DNA from: Pipra filicauda
Taxonomy: Eukaryota > Chordata > Aves > Passeriformes > Pipridae
Assembly (NCBI RefSeq): GCF_003945595.2
Contig: NW_024104898.1
Span: 558,001 to 622,000 of the forward strand
Length of the DNA: 64,000 bases
Direction: 5' to 3'
A program made the translations under genes and the position numbers. The notes below the pieces were generated by a model, which was not told the origin of the DNA, did not search any database, and worked only from the letters and a program-made list of their open reading frames with translations. How positions within the stretch are numbered: position 1 is the stretch's first letter; each line of letters starts with the position of its first letter. This document shows positions 37,983 through 52,900 of this stretch, one piece after another.

Positions 37983-40900
37983 GTGAGCGGGCAAGCGGGA
38001 ACAGGTGTCGCGGCGGGCGGGGGCAACCTCGGGAGGGAGAGGCCTGGCTCGGCTCGTCCCCTTGGTGTTGGGGAGTCCCCCTGGCTCTTTGTCGCCCCTC
38101 CTTGTTTTTCTGGCCTGAACGGCCTCCCCTACCCGGGGAGGTGGTGGAGTCTCTGTCCCCGGGAGTGTTTAAGGAAAGGCTGGACATGGCACTCGGTGCC
38201 ATGCTCTGGTTGAGATTGTGATGTTCGGCCATAGGCTGGGACTCAGGGATCTCAGAGGTCTTTTCCAACCTAATTGATTCTGTGTTCTATTCTTTGGGGC
38301 AGAGATACTCGTGTAGACAGCGCCGAGGTGTTTTTCTTCTGCAAAATGTGTTGACGTGGTTACTAAAAGATTAAATGGGGGTGAAAGGCTGTGGTGTACA
38401 GGGCTATGTGTTTTTATTTTAGCTCTTCAGGTGTTCTTTTGGGTCACATGACGTTGAACCTTCCAAAGATTGGAAGCAGCATGTTAGACAGGACAGGCAT
38501 AGTTCTAGTTCTAATTGATATGCGATACTGTAGTAATTTATTTATTAAGCCTTACTCTGGGTTTGTTAAGAAGGTGTACTTCTCAAAAGTGTCATTTGTC
38601 TTACAGCTTAGAATTATTTAAGATCAGAATCTTTCATAGTTATTTGATGATACATTTTTATATAAACTTGGATAGTTCTTCAGGCTGCTGACTATCCTGA
38701 CTGTCTCTGGTGCTAGTAATAGTATCCCTGCTATTGTGTTCAGGAGGCATGATTATGTACTGAATTAGTGGAGGCTGACTGTAGCATCTCCATAACTATG
38801 AAGCAACTTTCTGTGTTGACCATTAGTGTTTTTACACTGTTGATAAACTGTCTCTGTTGAAAAAGATCCACATGCAATTAACAGCTTTTGTTCCTTTTTC
38901 ATTAATGGTTCTTAAACTGTGGTACTTGTCCGAATATTGATGGGGTGCTGGTTAGGGTTATTTGGCATGTTGTGAGTCCAGCCCTTGGCATAGAAAGATA
39001 CACTTTCTTACCAGTTTTGTGTTTCCACATTCAGGTTCTTACAGTTGTGTCTTGCTAATAGATGTACCTTTGAGTAGTGTTGATGAAAGGTTGTTTGCCG
39101 CCTGATTGTGGTACAGTAATGCCTAGAACTGTAAGGGGATGCCGTAGTCTATGCAATATGTATGCTTTCACCCCGAAATCCAGCAACTTTGTTGCAATGT
39201 CAGACTGAAGAGAACAGGACAAAAATCGGTGATTTCCTTTCATGAGTTTAAGTTGGTACGTTGTGTGTAAAGGTTAAGCATTTGGGGCAATTAAAAAGAA
39301 GGTTTTGTGGAATTATTAAGAAGGTGCCGGCTGCTTTTATTGTCAGTTGCTCGTATGGAAAATGAGGCTCTTGTGTGGTGTTTCCTGCATTGTTTGGGGT
39401 TCAGATCACTCTGCTTCTGTAATTCCCTTTCTTCTACCATGCTGTCTCCTAACGTGCTTTTTTATTAATAACTTAATTTCTTTTCTTCAAGCTATTGCAG
39501 GAATTTGGTGATTGCTTTTAAGTTGTGGAATGAAGGGGGGGCATAAATAGAGGACTTCTTTTGTAATTGGTTGTCTGTGTAGGAGATGTTTAATTCTCAG
39601 GCACAGAAAAAGAAGTTAACTGTAAATCAAAGTGCTGTGATAAAATCCTTGCAAAGGATTTGCTTTAGTGTTCAAAATGCTAAAGGCAATTCTCCCCTAA
39701 ATAGTAACTATTTGAAAATAACATATTGCTTTGCTTCTGTTACGTGTATTCAGTCATGTATACTTCCTTTAGTGTCAGTCTTCTCTTTGACAGCATGGCT
39801 GTAAAAGATGGATTATACTCCTCCTCACATAAAACAACAGAATTGCTTGCAATCTACCCAAATTTTATCTGTGCGGTAGAGCTGATGATTACATTACTGG
39901 AAAAAAAATTATAACCTCAGTTTAGTTTGAAGAAACTTTAGCTGACTTTTCTTTTAGATTCAGACTTGGCAGAAATCTGGTCCATCTCAGCAGTTGGTGT
40001 CTGTTGGGGCTATTAGCAACACTGTTCACTCTTGTTCTCTCTCTCTTCAGCCTGCCTATGGGAAGAGAAGGAAAAGGAAATTCAGCTGCTCTCTGATGTC
40101 TGCCTGCTCTGTACAGCATGAGCTCTTGTAATGTAGGATAGTAGTAGTTGGACACTCAGACCTGTAGACCAACTCTGTTGCTGCTCCCTCCCCTGCCATA
40201 AATGACAGGTCAAAGGATATTGTTGCTTCAGGGACTTCTGGTGCTATAACTAAAAATAGAGTCTCTAGGAATTAAAACTGCTTCTCCTGGGAGACTGCTT
40301 GTCCTCCTTGGTAATTGAGGCTGCAGGTCTTTTGCCCTGCCAAAAGATTTGTGTTGGACAGAAATCTTTACCCAAGGAAAAACAAACTGTAGCAGGCCTC
40401 TCTTTCTAGAAAGCAGAGCAAAGAAAAGAATCCCCCATCAAGACAGGACAGGGGAGAAAAAGAAACACCACCAAGCCTTAGTGTGCAGTCACATTGAGCT
40501 CATTCTCTGTGAAAAGACTGAACCTGTGGAATGCTGAATCTGGTAGAGCAATGGAGGCTGCCTTCCTTAGAATGTAAATGCAGGTTACTCTTTGGTGTGT
40601 AAAAGAGCAATGCAAAAGATTCACAGCCAAAAGACAACTTGGATGTGGTCTGTGTGCTTCAGTTTCTGATGTGAATATCACTGATCTAACGTATGTGATG
40701 ATGCAGGGATTGTTCTTCTGAGCCCAAACTGTAGGAGTTCAGTGAGGATTATGATTATTATTGTCCCATACTGAATCTTCATCAGATCTGTCTCTTGAAA
40801 GCGTGTGATCACGTTTAATCTGTTCCCTCTGTGAGCCCTGTAGGCCTGTTCAAGAGGACCAGGTGATCATTTGCAACAGCCCAGAACATAGTAGTGAATA

Positions 40901-43900
40901 AAAGTAGGGGGGAATCAGGTGAGGCTTGCATTAAACTCTGTCTTACTTGGTCACAAGGTTGTCCTTTTTATTGTATCGAGACTGTTGCACATGTGGTGTG
41001 CATTTCAGAGAGCCAGACTGGGAGTGCAAGGAAAATTGTGATATCTGGATGTTATGCATTTCTGTTTGTTTGCTGGTAGTGGTTAGTCAAGACTAGTTTT
41101 GAATCTGCCATGCAAGTCTGTCAAGTACTTTATTTTCCCTCGTAGACATTTAAATATTTTTGTGGTTTCAGTTTCAAGTTGAACACTGGTAGCCGAAAAG
41201 CATAAATGAGCAATCTCTAAATACAGCACTAAGGATGAGCCTTTTCCTCTGTCTCAAAAAAAAGCAAACCAAAATAGCCAAACAAAAAAATCCCAAATAA
41301 TCTAAACAAATTTCCCAGAATAATCTCAAGTGACTCTTAGTGTTCATAGAGATGTTTGATTTATCAGTTCCTTCTATTTACAAACAAAATAAGAAAACTG
41401 CCTGAACTGGGAGAGTGCTATAATTCCCAGAGAAGTTTGGGCAGAATCTAAAATGTGCTGTCACATGAACAGTGACCATTTTGAATGTTCCTCTAAGTTT
41501 GTCTACATTAATTTGAGGTAGCAATTGATTCAGAGCCTCATTTGCTAAAATGCACAGTATTTTGTAGCTAAGGCCTTCTAAATTACTGTAGAAACCCTAA
41601 CAGGAATCAAAATAGAGACTTCTGAATCTGTACAGGGAAGGACACAGTCATTATACATATACCAGTTCCTGCAGGGGAAACAGAGATGTTGCATTAGCAC
41701 AAGAGGCCCTCAACTACTGTTCCTCCATCAGAAGAATATAGAAGTAAATAGATCCCAGCCCAGGAGGCTCACCTGTGCCAGCAGGTTCAACACCACTGTC
41801 TGTCTGTCAGAGATCCCTTTTGGGAAGTCTTGTTTGTCTTCAACCATCTCATTTCAAATTATGGTGCCTTGGAAATCTCTCAAGGGATACCCAGCTCTGT
41901 TTCTTTTTGATTCTTTTCCATGTGATGCAGAAGGGAAAACAAGATTTTCTTTTGCAGCTTGGAAGTCATAGAGTTTACACTTCTTGCAATAATCTTTAGG
42001 AGGAAACTGTTGGGATATTCTACTGTCTAATTCTACACCTGAATTATTTGAAGACACCATCAGCAGTTTCAACTGAAACTCAGTGGTAATACTGCTCAAG
42101 TTGTCTCCTTCATTCCTCAAATTTGGGGCAAGTTTTTCATCTCCTTGTCTATTATTTTCTTTCATTTGATTATGAAACAAAAAATTAGTAATAATGAAGC
42201 CTGTTGCTCTTAGTACAGAATTTTCTCCTTGTTTATTTTCTCATCTCATGGGGAATACTGTCAAATATCTAGTGATTTGCTGCAGCCCACCTTGCATTTG
42301 AGTGTACTCAGGTGACTGCTAATCTGGGTGAAGTACTTCTCAAAGAGATCATTCCATTGATTTGTATGATCGTAAGTTCATTCGTGAGGAACCTTAAGGA
42401 CTTTGAAAACAGAATAGGAGAATTGTTAGATTTAAGTTCAGTTTCATACCACAACGATTCTAAACCACTGTGAGCTCCATTTGCCTGGTAGCTTAATCAG
42501 AGTATGTAGATATCCCTTCTTGCTTGCCAGGCATCTTGCCAGACTGTCAAGGTGCTGTTAATTGATATTTCCAAGCTCTGTTGAAGCACATCTGGATTAT
42601 CTTCTGCAGAAGCTAAAATAGAGTAAAAGTAGAGATATTTTCTTTACACATGCCTTTAAAGGGATGTTTTAATTTCTGTTTTTCTTACAGGGACTCAGAT
42701 GTTACAACAGGCAGCAGTGCAGGCATATGTTATGTTGCCAGGCATGGTAGCACATTTTTTCATTTTATTGGCAGGTCATTCATATCTGGACTGATGGATT
42801 CATGGTTACCATTGCAACAGTAGTGCAGTATTGTTAAAGTTGCAGAATGCTTTAATGTCAGATAATCAGAAATTTCATAAACCTCTGCATATGGATTTTG
42901 AAGGTCTTCTGCAGAAAGATGAATCTTTAAATGCTTCTTAGTGACCCAAAATGAAATACTGTGCTCTTTGTCAGGGATTTGAATTTTGACTCCCTGTCCC
43001 AATTATCTCACAGGTAGTTAAGGAATTTCTCACTGATAGGAAGAGTTCTCAGAGGAGAAAAACTGACTTTCACCCTCAGTGCTGATTGTGATCCAACTTT
43101 GGTCAAGTCAGCTTTTAATATGCTTATATGACATGCCCTTCAGCTCAGCTCCCAGTCATGTTGTATACTGTGATGTGTAAAATGTAGAAGAAACTTGGCA
43201 GAAATATATTCTGACAGATAATTGATAGTTCGAGTCTAGAACATTATGAAAGGAAGCAGGTGACTCTCTGTTGGACTGGAAGTAGGGAAAACATTGAGAG
43301 CACTTTTGCTTCTGAGTGCCCAGCCTAGTGATGTTTAAAAGCCCTGACCTTTTTACTCTTAGGGACATTCTGGTGATGAGTGGTTTGGATCTAGTACACT
43401 CTCCTGTCCTATAGCTGGTCATTTCTGGCAGCCCACCATAATGTTAGCTGGCTCAGTAGAACCACTTTCTGAGTCTTTAGTTATATTGTTTATATTTTTA
43501 TGGTTGCTATTGCATTGATATTCATAACCTGAGCTTAAGTGAAAATAGAACATCTAGGATTTTTTAAGACAGAGTATAAGAAAAATCTGTCCTAGACTGA
43601 AAATTCACCTTAATCTCTTTTTTAATAATGATTGTATCTGATTTTTTGATCTGTTGTTCTGATTTGTTGATCTGTTATTTCAGGTTTTCTTTCCAAGTGA
43701 CTTTAAAATCAGGGAACAAACCTGTCCATCCTTGCTGTTACAAGGGTTTTTTGATTTTCCACTAGCAGTATGACATTTCAAAAACGTTTCTTAGGCTGTC
43801 TTGGAGATGGGGCTTACAACCATGTGGACTCCTGGACAACTTTTGAGTGTGTCATGCCCAAGGTCATGTGAGATAGCTTGTTGTGTGTTTTCTGTTTCAC

Positions 43901-46900
43901 TGGGATCAGTAACTGCTCACCATTTTTTTTTAATTTTTAAATAAAAAATTTACCCATGGATCAGTTCACTTTCCTGATGGTTCCTAAGTGATGCCACTGT
44001 ATTGCTTTCTGCTGTTAGAAAGCTGTCCTTTAAATAGTTAATGCTCTCTTAATTGCAACGACTGCTTGCAATCACCGGATGAGTGCTTGTCACTGAGTAG
44101 AGGATTCAAAAAAGAACAGCTATTGCCTTCAGTTCTTTCATTTGTGAAGTACACATGAATATTAACACTTGCAGCTTCTTTTGGTTTCTGAATTGTGTAT
44201 TGGCCCAATTCCTTTGCTGCCTTGTCTTTGGGAAGAGTATCAAGATTTAGTAAGGACCCAGAGTACACTGCTAGTCAAAAAGTAAATAGGAAGTCTGCAA
44301 AACATTTATTTTGAAGATGTCATATGCTTGTTGGGGAAAGCGCTCCATGGAAAAGAATTATACACAATAAACGTTTAGCATAAGTTTAAAAGTGTAAAAT
44401 TATAGAAATAATAACTCATCTGTCATATGAATATAAACACTTATATTTAAAATTTTCTTGAGGTATTTGCTAGGGCAGTTCAGTGAGTATTGATAACTTT
44501 TTTAATGTGTAACTTAGGGGGGAATTTGCTTATCAATTAAGTAGTCTTGAAAATTGGTAGCAGTAGTGAAAACATATCCAGTCTCAAGTGCTGGTTAATG
44601 AAGGCTTGTATAGCATACAGTTTCTTGGCAGTTCTTCAGTCCCCTGTGCAGTTTGTAGAGGGAAAACTGTTTGATCCCCTGCGCTTCTCTGACCTGAGTG
44701 TGAAGCAATCAGGATCTCATCTGAGCATTTGGCAGCTGTAGGAGAACAGTTGGGTAAACTCTGTTGACTGGCAACAGGCTACAGAGACTCAAAAAACTCC
44801 TTAGTGAAAGGAAGAGCTGGGAAGGTAAAGGATGGGACTGAGAACTATGATGGAGTAGCTGGATGACAGTGGGAAGCTGGGAAGATGGCAGTGAAGACTG
44901 GAGAGTGTTTAATTGGAGTGCAAGAAGGCACTGTGGTTTTTGTGGAGAAATACTGTGGTAGACTCTAGTAGACCTGTCTTCTGGATCCTAGATTTATGTT
45001 GTGATGTAAATGATAAGATGTGACACTGCTTGATAGACTTTTTGTAATAATGGATTTTTCCTGTTTGGTTTTCTATAGCTTTCATATAACAAGGTTGGCA
45101 TTTTTCAAGAAATAATCTTAGGTTCTCTCTCCATGCAATACAGAGAAAGGAAAAGTCCTTACTCTGAACTTTTGGAGGAACCTGGTTCCATTGCCTATAG
45201 AGGGAGCCTGGCACGGCCAAACTTGAGTTAGCTTTTCTGAATTTTCCCTTCTAGTGAAAGAACTAAAGTTAAACCTACGTAGTCACCATGTTCAAATATC
45301 CTGAGGCTGCAAATAAGTGTTTTAAACGTACAAGGCCTTTCAATTTTGCCAACTTCTCTAAAGAATAGTTTCACTTTTAAATATAAATTAAACATGCATG
45401 AATCTAGTCTGTTCTACTTCAGTTTTCCTATGTAGAAGCAGTTATTAGGAGAATGCGAGAATGCATGCCCTTAATTAACTTGATGTACTCATAAGAATTT
45501 AGTAGAGTTGAAGTCTGGTGTACTGGGGTCTGAACTGACTCATAAGGCCAGAATGAGGTCTTGAAGTTGTGCTAGGAATATGAAATACCAGCTAATTGCT
45601 CAGTTCTTATCGTATAAGGCATTGCTAGAGAAGTTGTCAAAAACCCAGCTAATAATATAAGTCTATTTCAATGCCTGCTTGTGTGCAGTTTCGATATTTC
45701 CATTGCAAAAAGTCTATAACAGAACTAGAAACTAAAGGTGTGGAATGGTTTATGCATGTGAAGCAATATTCAGTCTTAAAAAGATAATGGGGATGATTCG
45801 GAATGGGGAGGTAAGAGAGTGAGAGGTTTGCAAAATTCTGGACATGTGAAAAATGTAAATTGGGAATTGATTGTTCTAGTACAAAAGCTGAGGGCATCAA
45901 AAGAAATAATTGAGAAATAGTAAAATATAGAGCTCCTGGCTACAGGGCATTGTGGATACTCTGTGTTTGTGGAATTACAACAGTGTTGGACAAAGTCATA
46001 GATGAAAAACCTATCCAAGGTCACTATGAAAAACGAAATCCCTTTTGTTGCAGAAGGTCCCTGAGCGAAGATTAGCAGGGGCTAAGAGTGTTACAAGGAA
46101 GAGCCATTGTATACCTATCCTTTCTTAAATTCTTCACTAACCACTGTCTTAGACAGCCGTCTTGGACAAACTGTGGAGTTATGCACATTTTCCTCTGATC
46201 CAGTGTCATTAGTTCTTGTTCAGTGTAACCCTTGTGTTTTTTTTTAAAAGTAATGTCCAAAAGAGAAAGGTGGTAGTAGGTAGGTAGTAACTCTGCAGTC
46301 TAACATAGCTGTTGAACTACTTCTGCAGTAATGGAAAACTGCTGTTAGATTTCCTCCTAAACCTTTTCTCTGCAGACTGAACAAGCCCAGTTATCTTAGT
46401 CTTTCCCCACATCTTGTATGCTCCAGCCCTCTAACTGTGTTAGTAGCCCTTCCTGGGACTTGCATATGTGTTGATATCTCAGATGGAGGAGCGAAGCTGG
46501 ATGTGAGCTCAACATTCCTGATTAGAGGAAACGGATCTTCTCCCTCGATCCCCTCTGTGGTAAGTTTGTCACTGCAAAGATGTATTGCTGCCTCTTGTTC
46601 AGCCTGTCCATCAGGATCCCCAAGTTCTTTCTTTTGGGTTGCCACCTAGACAGTTGGTCCCCAGCTTCTCTTGCTATATGGGGTTATATTCCACACCAGG
46701 TGTAAGTCATTGCGTTTGTCTTCATTGAATATCAGGAGATGTGTGTCAAGCCATTTCTCTGTCTTTTGAGATCCTTTTGAAAGGCAGCCCTTCCATTTAA
46801 TGCATCAGTTGCCCTCAGTCATCTCCCATCATCCTCAGTCTTACTGAAGGTGCAGCCTGTCCCGTTATCCAAGCCATTGAAGATAGTAAACCATATCGAG

Positions 46901-49900
46901 TTTCATTGAATGCCACTCAACTGGCTGCCAGCGAGGTGTGGAGTCATTAATTACTAACTTTGAACGTGACAGCCAGTTTTTCACTTGCCTTCTAACCGAC
47001 CTATCTGCTTTTGAGTACTTGCTGCTTCTCCCAGCATGATGCTTTGGAAGCTCGTATAATATTGGGGCTTGGGAGAGGGAGAAGCTAAACCATTTCGTGC
47101 CAAACAGTCTTGGGATTTTAAAAAGTGCCATAACTGGAGATGTTTTCTCCTGTTGCAGAGGCTGTAGGACACATAATGGATGAACTCCAATGTCTTAGCC
47201 ACTCTAGGGGCAAAAAGAGGAACTGGTGGTAAAATTTCATCTGGCAAAGGTTCTTTGTTGTGAAATGCTGTGATGGGACTTGCTCTTGAAAAACGGGAAC
47301 TTCCTGTTACTGACTGAGAAGTGTTCTTTGCCTGTCTCTGGTTCTGGGTGGATGCTGTGTAATCTGTCTGTCTGCAACTTTGGAAAGACAACTTTCCTGA
47401 AATTTTTTTAAGCATAGTTTTCCACTTTGAGAAAAATTTTGAAGAAGACAGTGTCCTCTGTGAGGTGTTTGCAGGAGAATTGCAGGAACTTGCATTTTCA
47501 CGGTTTATCTGAGTTTGCAGGAAGGATTGTAGAATACCCTGTGAAATCTTTCATAATTTGTTCACGGGGTAACCGCATAAAACTGTGCAGCATACAAGGC
47601 AGCAGTAATGTTAGATACATGAAGATCTGAAACCACATAAAGAGCGTGGGCACAAAGAGCTCACCAGCATCTTCCTGCTGATTCAGTCTCATTTTAAGTC
47701 TGTAGGGTGGAAGAGGACCCTATGCCTGCAAAGATAGTGAGGTATGAGCTGTCTTGATCTCAGTGGGGGTTTGTTTATGTTCTGAAACCTTTTAAGTCTT
47801 AGTGTTCTGTTAGTAGTTGCTTGATCAGACACATTTAGTTAATATTCATGTGGTGGTCTCCAATGCTTTGGCCTAGATAACACATCTTACTGCTAATAAG
47901 GATTGTTAAAACCAGCTATCATGTAATGAAACTGATACTGAAACAGCTCTGTCCTGTTTGTTGCTAAAGAAAAAGATAAAATTTAGATCATGCCTTGTTT
48001 TTGATTAACTAAATCCAGTATTGGCAAATAATGGGTTTGAAGGCACTTCATGATGTTGAGCTGGGTATTTCTGCCTCCTTTAGCATTCTTGCTGTTCAGA
48101 GAACAATTTTAGTTTTCTATCCTGTTTCAGCTCTGAATGTGTTTTTGCTTTATTCAATCATTTTGGACAGCTCTTCCAGTTGATGTGGCAGATAGAGGTG
48201 TGTGCATGTAGTGGAATCTGAAAATGTTGCTTGTGTATAGCTGATTTAAGCCCATTTACATAATTTGTCTAAAATAGGACCTTAAACTTGTGATCATCTA
48301 ATAGTTTCCTTTCTATCCTTTCCTCAAGTTTGAGAAACTTCCACTGAGGAGGAACAAGAGCGAATCTATGACTGATAAATTCAGTAGTGATGAGTATTTG
48401 TGGCCTAATTTCAACATACCTTAGACGTCTTCTCATTATTGTGTTCCCAGATGTTCATAACCACCATGTTTTAGTTTCATTTGGGAGCCACTGAGGTAAA
48501 ACAATTTGGAGACAATTTTCTAATTTTTAAACCAGACTTGCACTGGTTTGCTTTTTGTCCTCATTTGTATGAACTCTTTCCAGCTAGTCCATAGCTGTGA
48601 TTTTCTGTAGTATTAGTTCAAAATAGTTTCCTCCAAATATAGGAAGTTAAGACAGCAAGTTGAACTTTAAGATGGGGTGGTTTTTTTTATTTGTATTGTA
48701 TAACTTCCTCCAACTGCATTTGTCCTGATATTCTTGATTTGGCAGCGTGTGGCTTAGCTAGCATATAATTAGATATTATACTTGCGAACTTTCAGTTGGT
48801 TTTGTCATTATGTGAAACAGTAGCAATAGGAAAGGCACCTGCCTTGCTACAAATGAGGACAACTGATACATATGGGGTTTTCTAATCCCAGGTACATGTG
48901 AAAACTGTGTGAGAAGAAGCTGAGTAAGGTTGCAAGAAGCGTTTTTTCCTCTAATGGAAATGATAGTTTTGCTGTCAGCCAACTTGGCCTTTTCTTGCGT
49001 TTTTAGATTCTCTTGCCTTTAAAATAGCTTGATGTTCAAATCTTATGATACAAAGCTAATGGAATAGAAGGGCTTTTGATCTCCTGAAACTTCATTCATT
49101 TAGTTTCCCAGGCTTGCAGTGTTTTGAAATGAGTACTGAGATACTGTTTGGATATTCTAGTTTAAATTGGAAATGCAGAAACAGGTGCATCAGTTCTGCT
49201 GAGCTGATGGGATTTGTGTTTCTCCAAAAATATTATTTTAATTCCTAATCTAAAGACCTAACAGCATTCATAGATCAAAGTTATAAATGTTCCTTTAGAT
49301 ATTTGACTGGACTTGGATCTTAGCATTATGGAGTTAGTGTTGTAATGTGTGTGTTTACCACTCTCACTTTATAGCTGCAGATAGAAGTGTTAGTTTACTG
49401 TAATTTAGAAACTATTTGGGGTTTTTGCTGCACACTAGGAGATTCTTGTCAAGAGAATTACTGACTTTGATCCGTTTTAGTGCCATTCCTGGCTAGCAGT
49501 TTTCAAGGTGAATTAACTTTTTTCGATAATACAAAAGATAAGGGTGTTACTGTTAACATTAACCTATATCTCTTCATGATGATGGCCATGCATATTCAGG
49601 TGACAACCACTTTCTCTTAAGCTCTAAAGCTTTGAGGCTCGATCTGTTTATAGCAGAGAAACGGAGACAAACTTTTTCATTCTTTTACGTCTTTAAATAT
49701 AAAGCTAATTCTCTAATTAGTTTGGTCCATCTTAATGCCTGCAGTCATGGGGGTACAATAGATGCTGCTTAGACTGTTATGAATTCTCCAAGCAAGTTTG
49801 TTTTCTGTAATGTTTTTGAAGGTCAGATTTTGATCACAGGAAATTGCCAATCTCTGTTCTGTATTCTTAGAAACAAAGAAGGTGGAGGGTAAATGTTCCT

Positions 49901-52900
49901 TTTCTCAGATTCTTAATTTCTGCAAGCTGATGTTTATTTGCTTTTATTTTAAGTTTTCAGTTTGCTAGTTCTAAGGTTGTTGTAGATGACATACCATAAT
50001 GTAGTATGCTATCGGGCTTGCACTTGTAGGTGCTAGCAGCCTGCTAGGTTTCCTTACAGGTGCTGACAAAAGGCTTAATGACCTTTTCTTGTAAGTTGTT
50101 TTGGTTTCAGTCCTAAACAAATAGGCCAGAGATTTTGGGAGAAGCTATGATCCACCTGTGCCAAGACTGAAAAGCAAAATCATTAAAAACTTTGAATGAC
50201 TATTTCTCCTTCCACCACCCAAAATAAATTACAGCTGAAGGAATTATGGCTAAAATGAGAGTAACAGCTGGATTTTGATGATCAGGCTTAAGTAATTTGG
50301 TGAGTTCCTGTGAAACTTTTGAACTGTGGTTTGTGAAGATGCAGATCACTACATATTGCTAGTAAACTTATCCAGGCTGGACAGGCAGTACATAATGTTA
50401 GAGTGCCACCAGTACATTTTTCAAAGGGTATCGGTTGGAGTCCTTTGGCAGATTGTTGAACATTGATCCTGAGTTAGAAAGGACGCATCTGACAATACTT
50501 TGAGAATGATTTAGCTTTTCTAGGCATTTCTTTTACTGTGGTTACTTCTTAATGGTGACTTCTAAATTCTTCAGTTTCCTGGTTCTCAGTCTGCTACTAT
50601 AATCATATGGCCAACCATAAGTAGACTGTTTTATAGTTTGTGACTATAGTTTGTGAACCACCTTGAAATGTATTTTGTGAACTTCAAAAATTAAACTCCT
50701 TTTTGCAAAACAGCTTGTCAGCAGCTCAGAGGCTACTCAAAGTGTAAACCAGTCAGTTGCAGAATGTGTTTCTCTGGGTTTTGGAACAATATTAAATATT
50801 GATTGAATAATTTCCTTGAAGCTCCATCGACTTAGCCTAAGGGAGCTTGATTTGGTTTTATGTGCTTCAAATAAAGTGCAGCTGTAAATAATTTTCTAGA
50901 GATAATTTGGCTGAAGTCTTTCTGTAAATGTAACCAACAAAGTATATACCAAGACAGTGAAAATCATAGCTGTTAGGCACAATTTCTTGTGCTGTAGTTA
51001 TAACTTCTTGTTATAACTAAATATTATGCTGATTGGGCATGTTATCTGCCTCTTTAGTAATCTTCATTGGCTTCTAAGGATTTGGACTACTTACTTAGAG
51101 GATATTAGCCTTTTGCTGGTTTAGACATGAGATTTCACTGCAGAAATCATAAAATAAGAATGGTCTAGCCTGGAAAGCCACAAGGACTGGGGCTCCTACA
51201 AACTGCTGAATTCCTAGTCATAGGGCATGAGCAGCTTGACAGGAAATAAGGCAAGTGCAAAAGAAAGTGTTATGGTGTTGGCACTGCCAGAAAGGGTGAG
51301 CTGCTTTTCCCATTTTCTCTGGGAAAGAGGAGAAGTAGTGGGCTAAAGAAAGCATCCTGTAGTGATCCATCACTTGGATCACACTGGATAGACTGCAAAC
51401 ACCATCAGAATCTACTGAGGTTTCTAGTTTAGTGCATGAGATACCTTTCAGTTTATTTACATAACAGTTTCCACTGCGTTGTTGAAATTAATACTTTTAA
51501 AGATGTTACAACTTGTATTTGAATTTTTGTAAAACCTGTTATTTTCCTGTAGAATAACTTACTTCCTTGCCTGCAGCTGTGTTGTCTGTAGAAAGTCTCG
51601 TGTGAGGAACTCAAATGTATTGGCAAAAACGCAGTTAGAAACTAGTTGATTTGCCATTCAGAGAATGCTTTTCTGACGAGGAAGAACTAAAGACTTCACA
51701 ACTGTCAAGTGATTCCAGAGCTCTTGAAGTGTTTCTGACTGTTATAGCAATGATTACAATTGCAGTATCCTTAATGCAGGCAAAGGGATATAGCCTGTGT
51801 TTTGAGATTATATGAGTCATTGTTTCAAAAATTTTGGTGAGAAGGGCACCAGAAAACTGTTCTTGACCTACATTTTTGATAGAGGATACCACAAATGTAA
51901 TGTGGTCAGATTCATGTGCCCTATTATTTCCAGAAGTTTTTATTTCCATTTAACTATATCAAAACATGAAGAGGAGAGAATTACATAGCTGTCCTTACCT
52001 GGATATTTTACTGCATTCTAGCTACCGAAATGTTGATTTTTAATTATTTACAATAAAAATGGTATCCAGTGTCTGAGGAAGGATGAAAACAGGGACGGGA
52101 CATGATTAATGCAAAATTTAATGGAATTCCTGTGCAACAAGAAGACATCTGTGTTGACAATCCAGCAATTTCAGCTTTGCCCTTTGGAGAATGTGTCCAT
52201 ATACTTATAACTTACATACAGTCCACTTCTATAGCCACAGGTTACACTTTATGTGAATTAAAGCAGGTGGCCTTCTATACAGGTAGCATATTACATGGAT
52301 TGCAGTTTTACAATCCATCCAGCCTTAGACACATATATAATAATAATAATAGCATTAGTATTATTATTTCTGAGGATAATATCCATTGGCACAGCCTTTC
52401 CCTATTTATCTGCTGACAGTCTTCCTCCACCCCCAGCAGACTTCTCAAACCTGTTACTGATATCACGTGTGCAGCACTGAGCAGAAACAAGCTACCTTAG
52501 CGTCTCAAGGAACACATTAACATTGGTACATGTTACATGCTGTACTTATTTTTCAGAAGTTTGAGTACTGTTTTGCTTGATGAAATGGTGCCTTAGTGGT
52601 AGTTCAGCAACTGTGTCTTAGTTTTTGTGCTGATTTGTACAATTTAATTCTTATTATTGACTGTCAGCTAATATCAAGTGTACCAGGCATCTGCATTAGG
52701 CTTGAAAACACTAGTTTAGGCCTTGTGGTAGGAGCAGGACTTGAATAATGGCTTCCATTGTAGGAATAAAATGGTTGTAGTTGTTGATGGGGTGTACAGA
52801 TTTTGGTAGTTTGTTTTTTAATGTAGGAAATAAAAGTTTGGTGAAAGTTGTGATAGCTGAAATGTTAGGTTTTTATCGTCTCAAGCCGTAAAGATCTTGG

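Larger units (their letters stand above)
37020..38130 (+). promoter_or_regulatory. BIRC6: CpG island and promoter of BIRC6
   Basis: The base composition switches sharply from AT-rich to GC- and CpG-rich. The region holds a GC box (CCCCGCCCCC, 37491-37500) and an ETS-type ACTTCC at 37593-37598 within TGTCACTTCCCGC. An alternating CG run lies at 37465-37481. No TATA box is visible. The start of transcription is probably between 37.5 and 37.64 kb. BIRC6 exon 1 sits in the 3' third of the island. Confidence 0.85.

Noticed and set aside
37022..38026. 334-codon frame on the - strand in the BIRC6 island
   Set aside because: It is an Arg/Pro/Gly/Ala-rich translation of CpG-island DNA antisense to BIRC6 exon 1, without family motifs or splice context.
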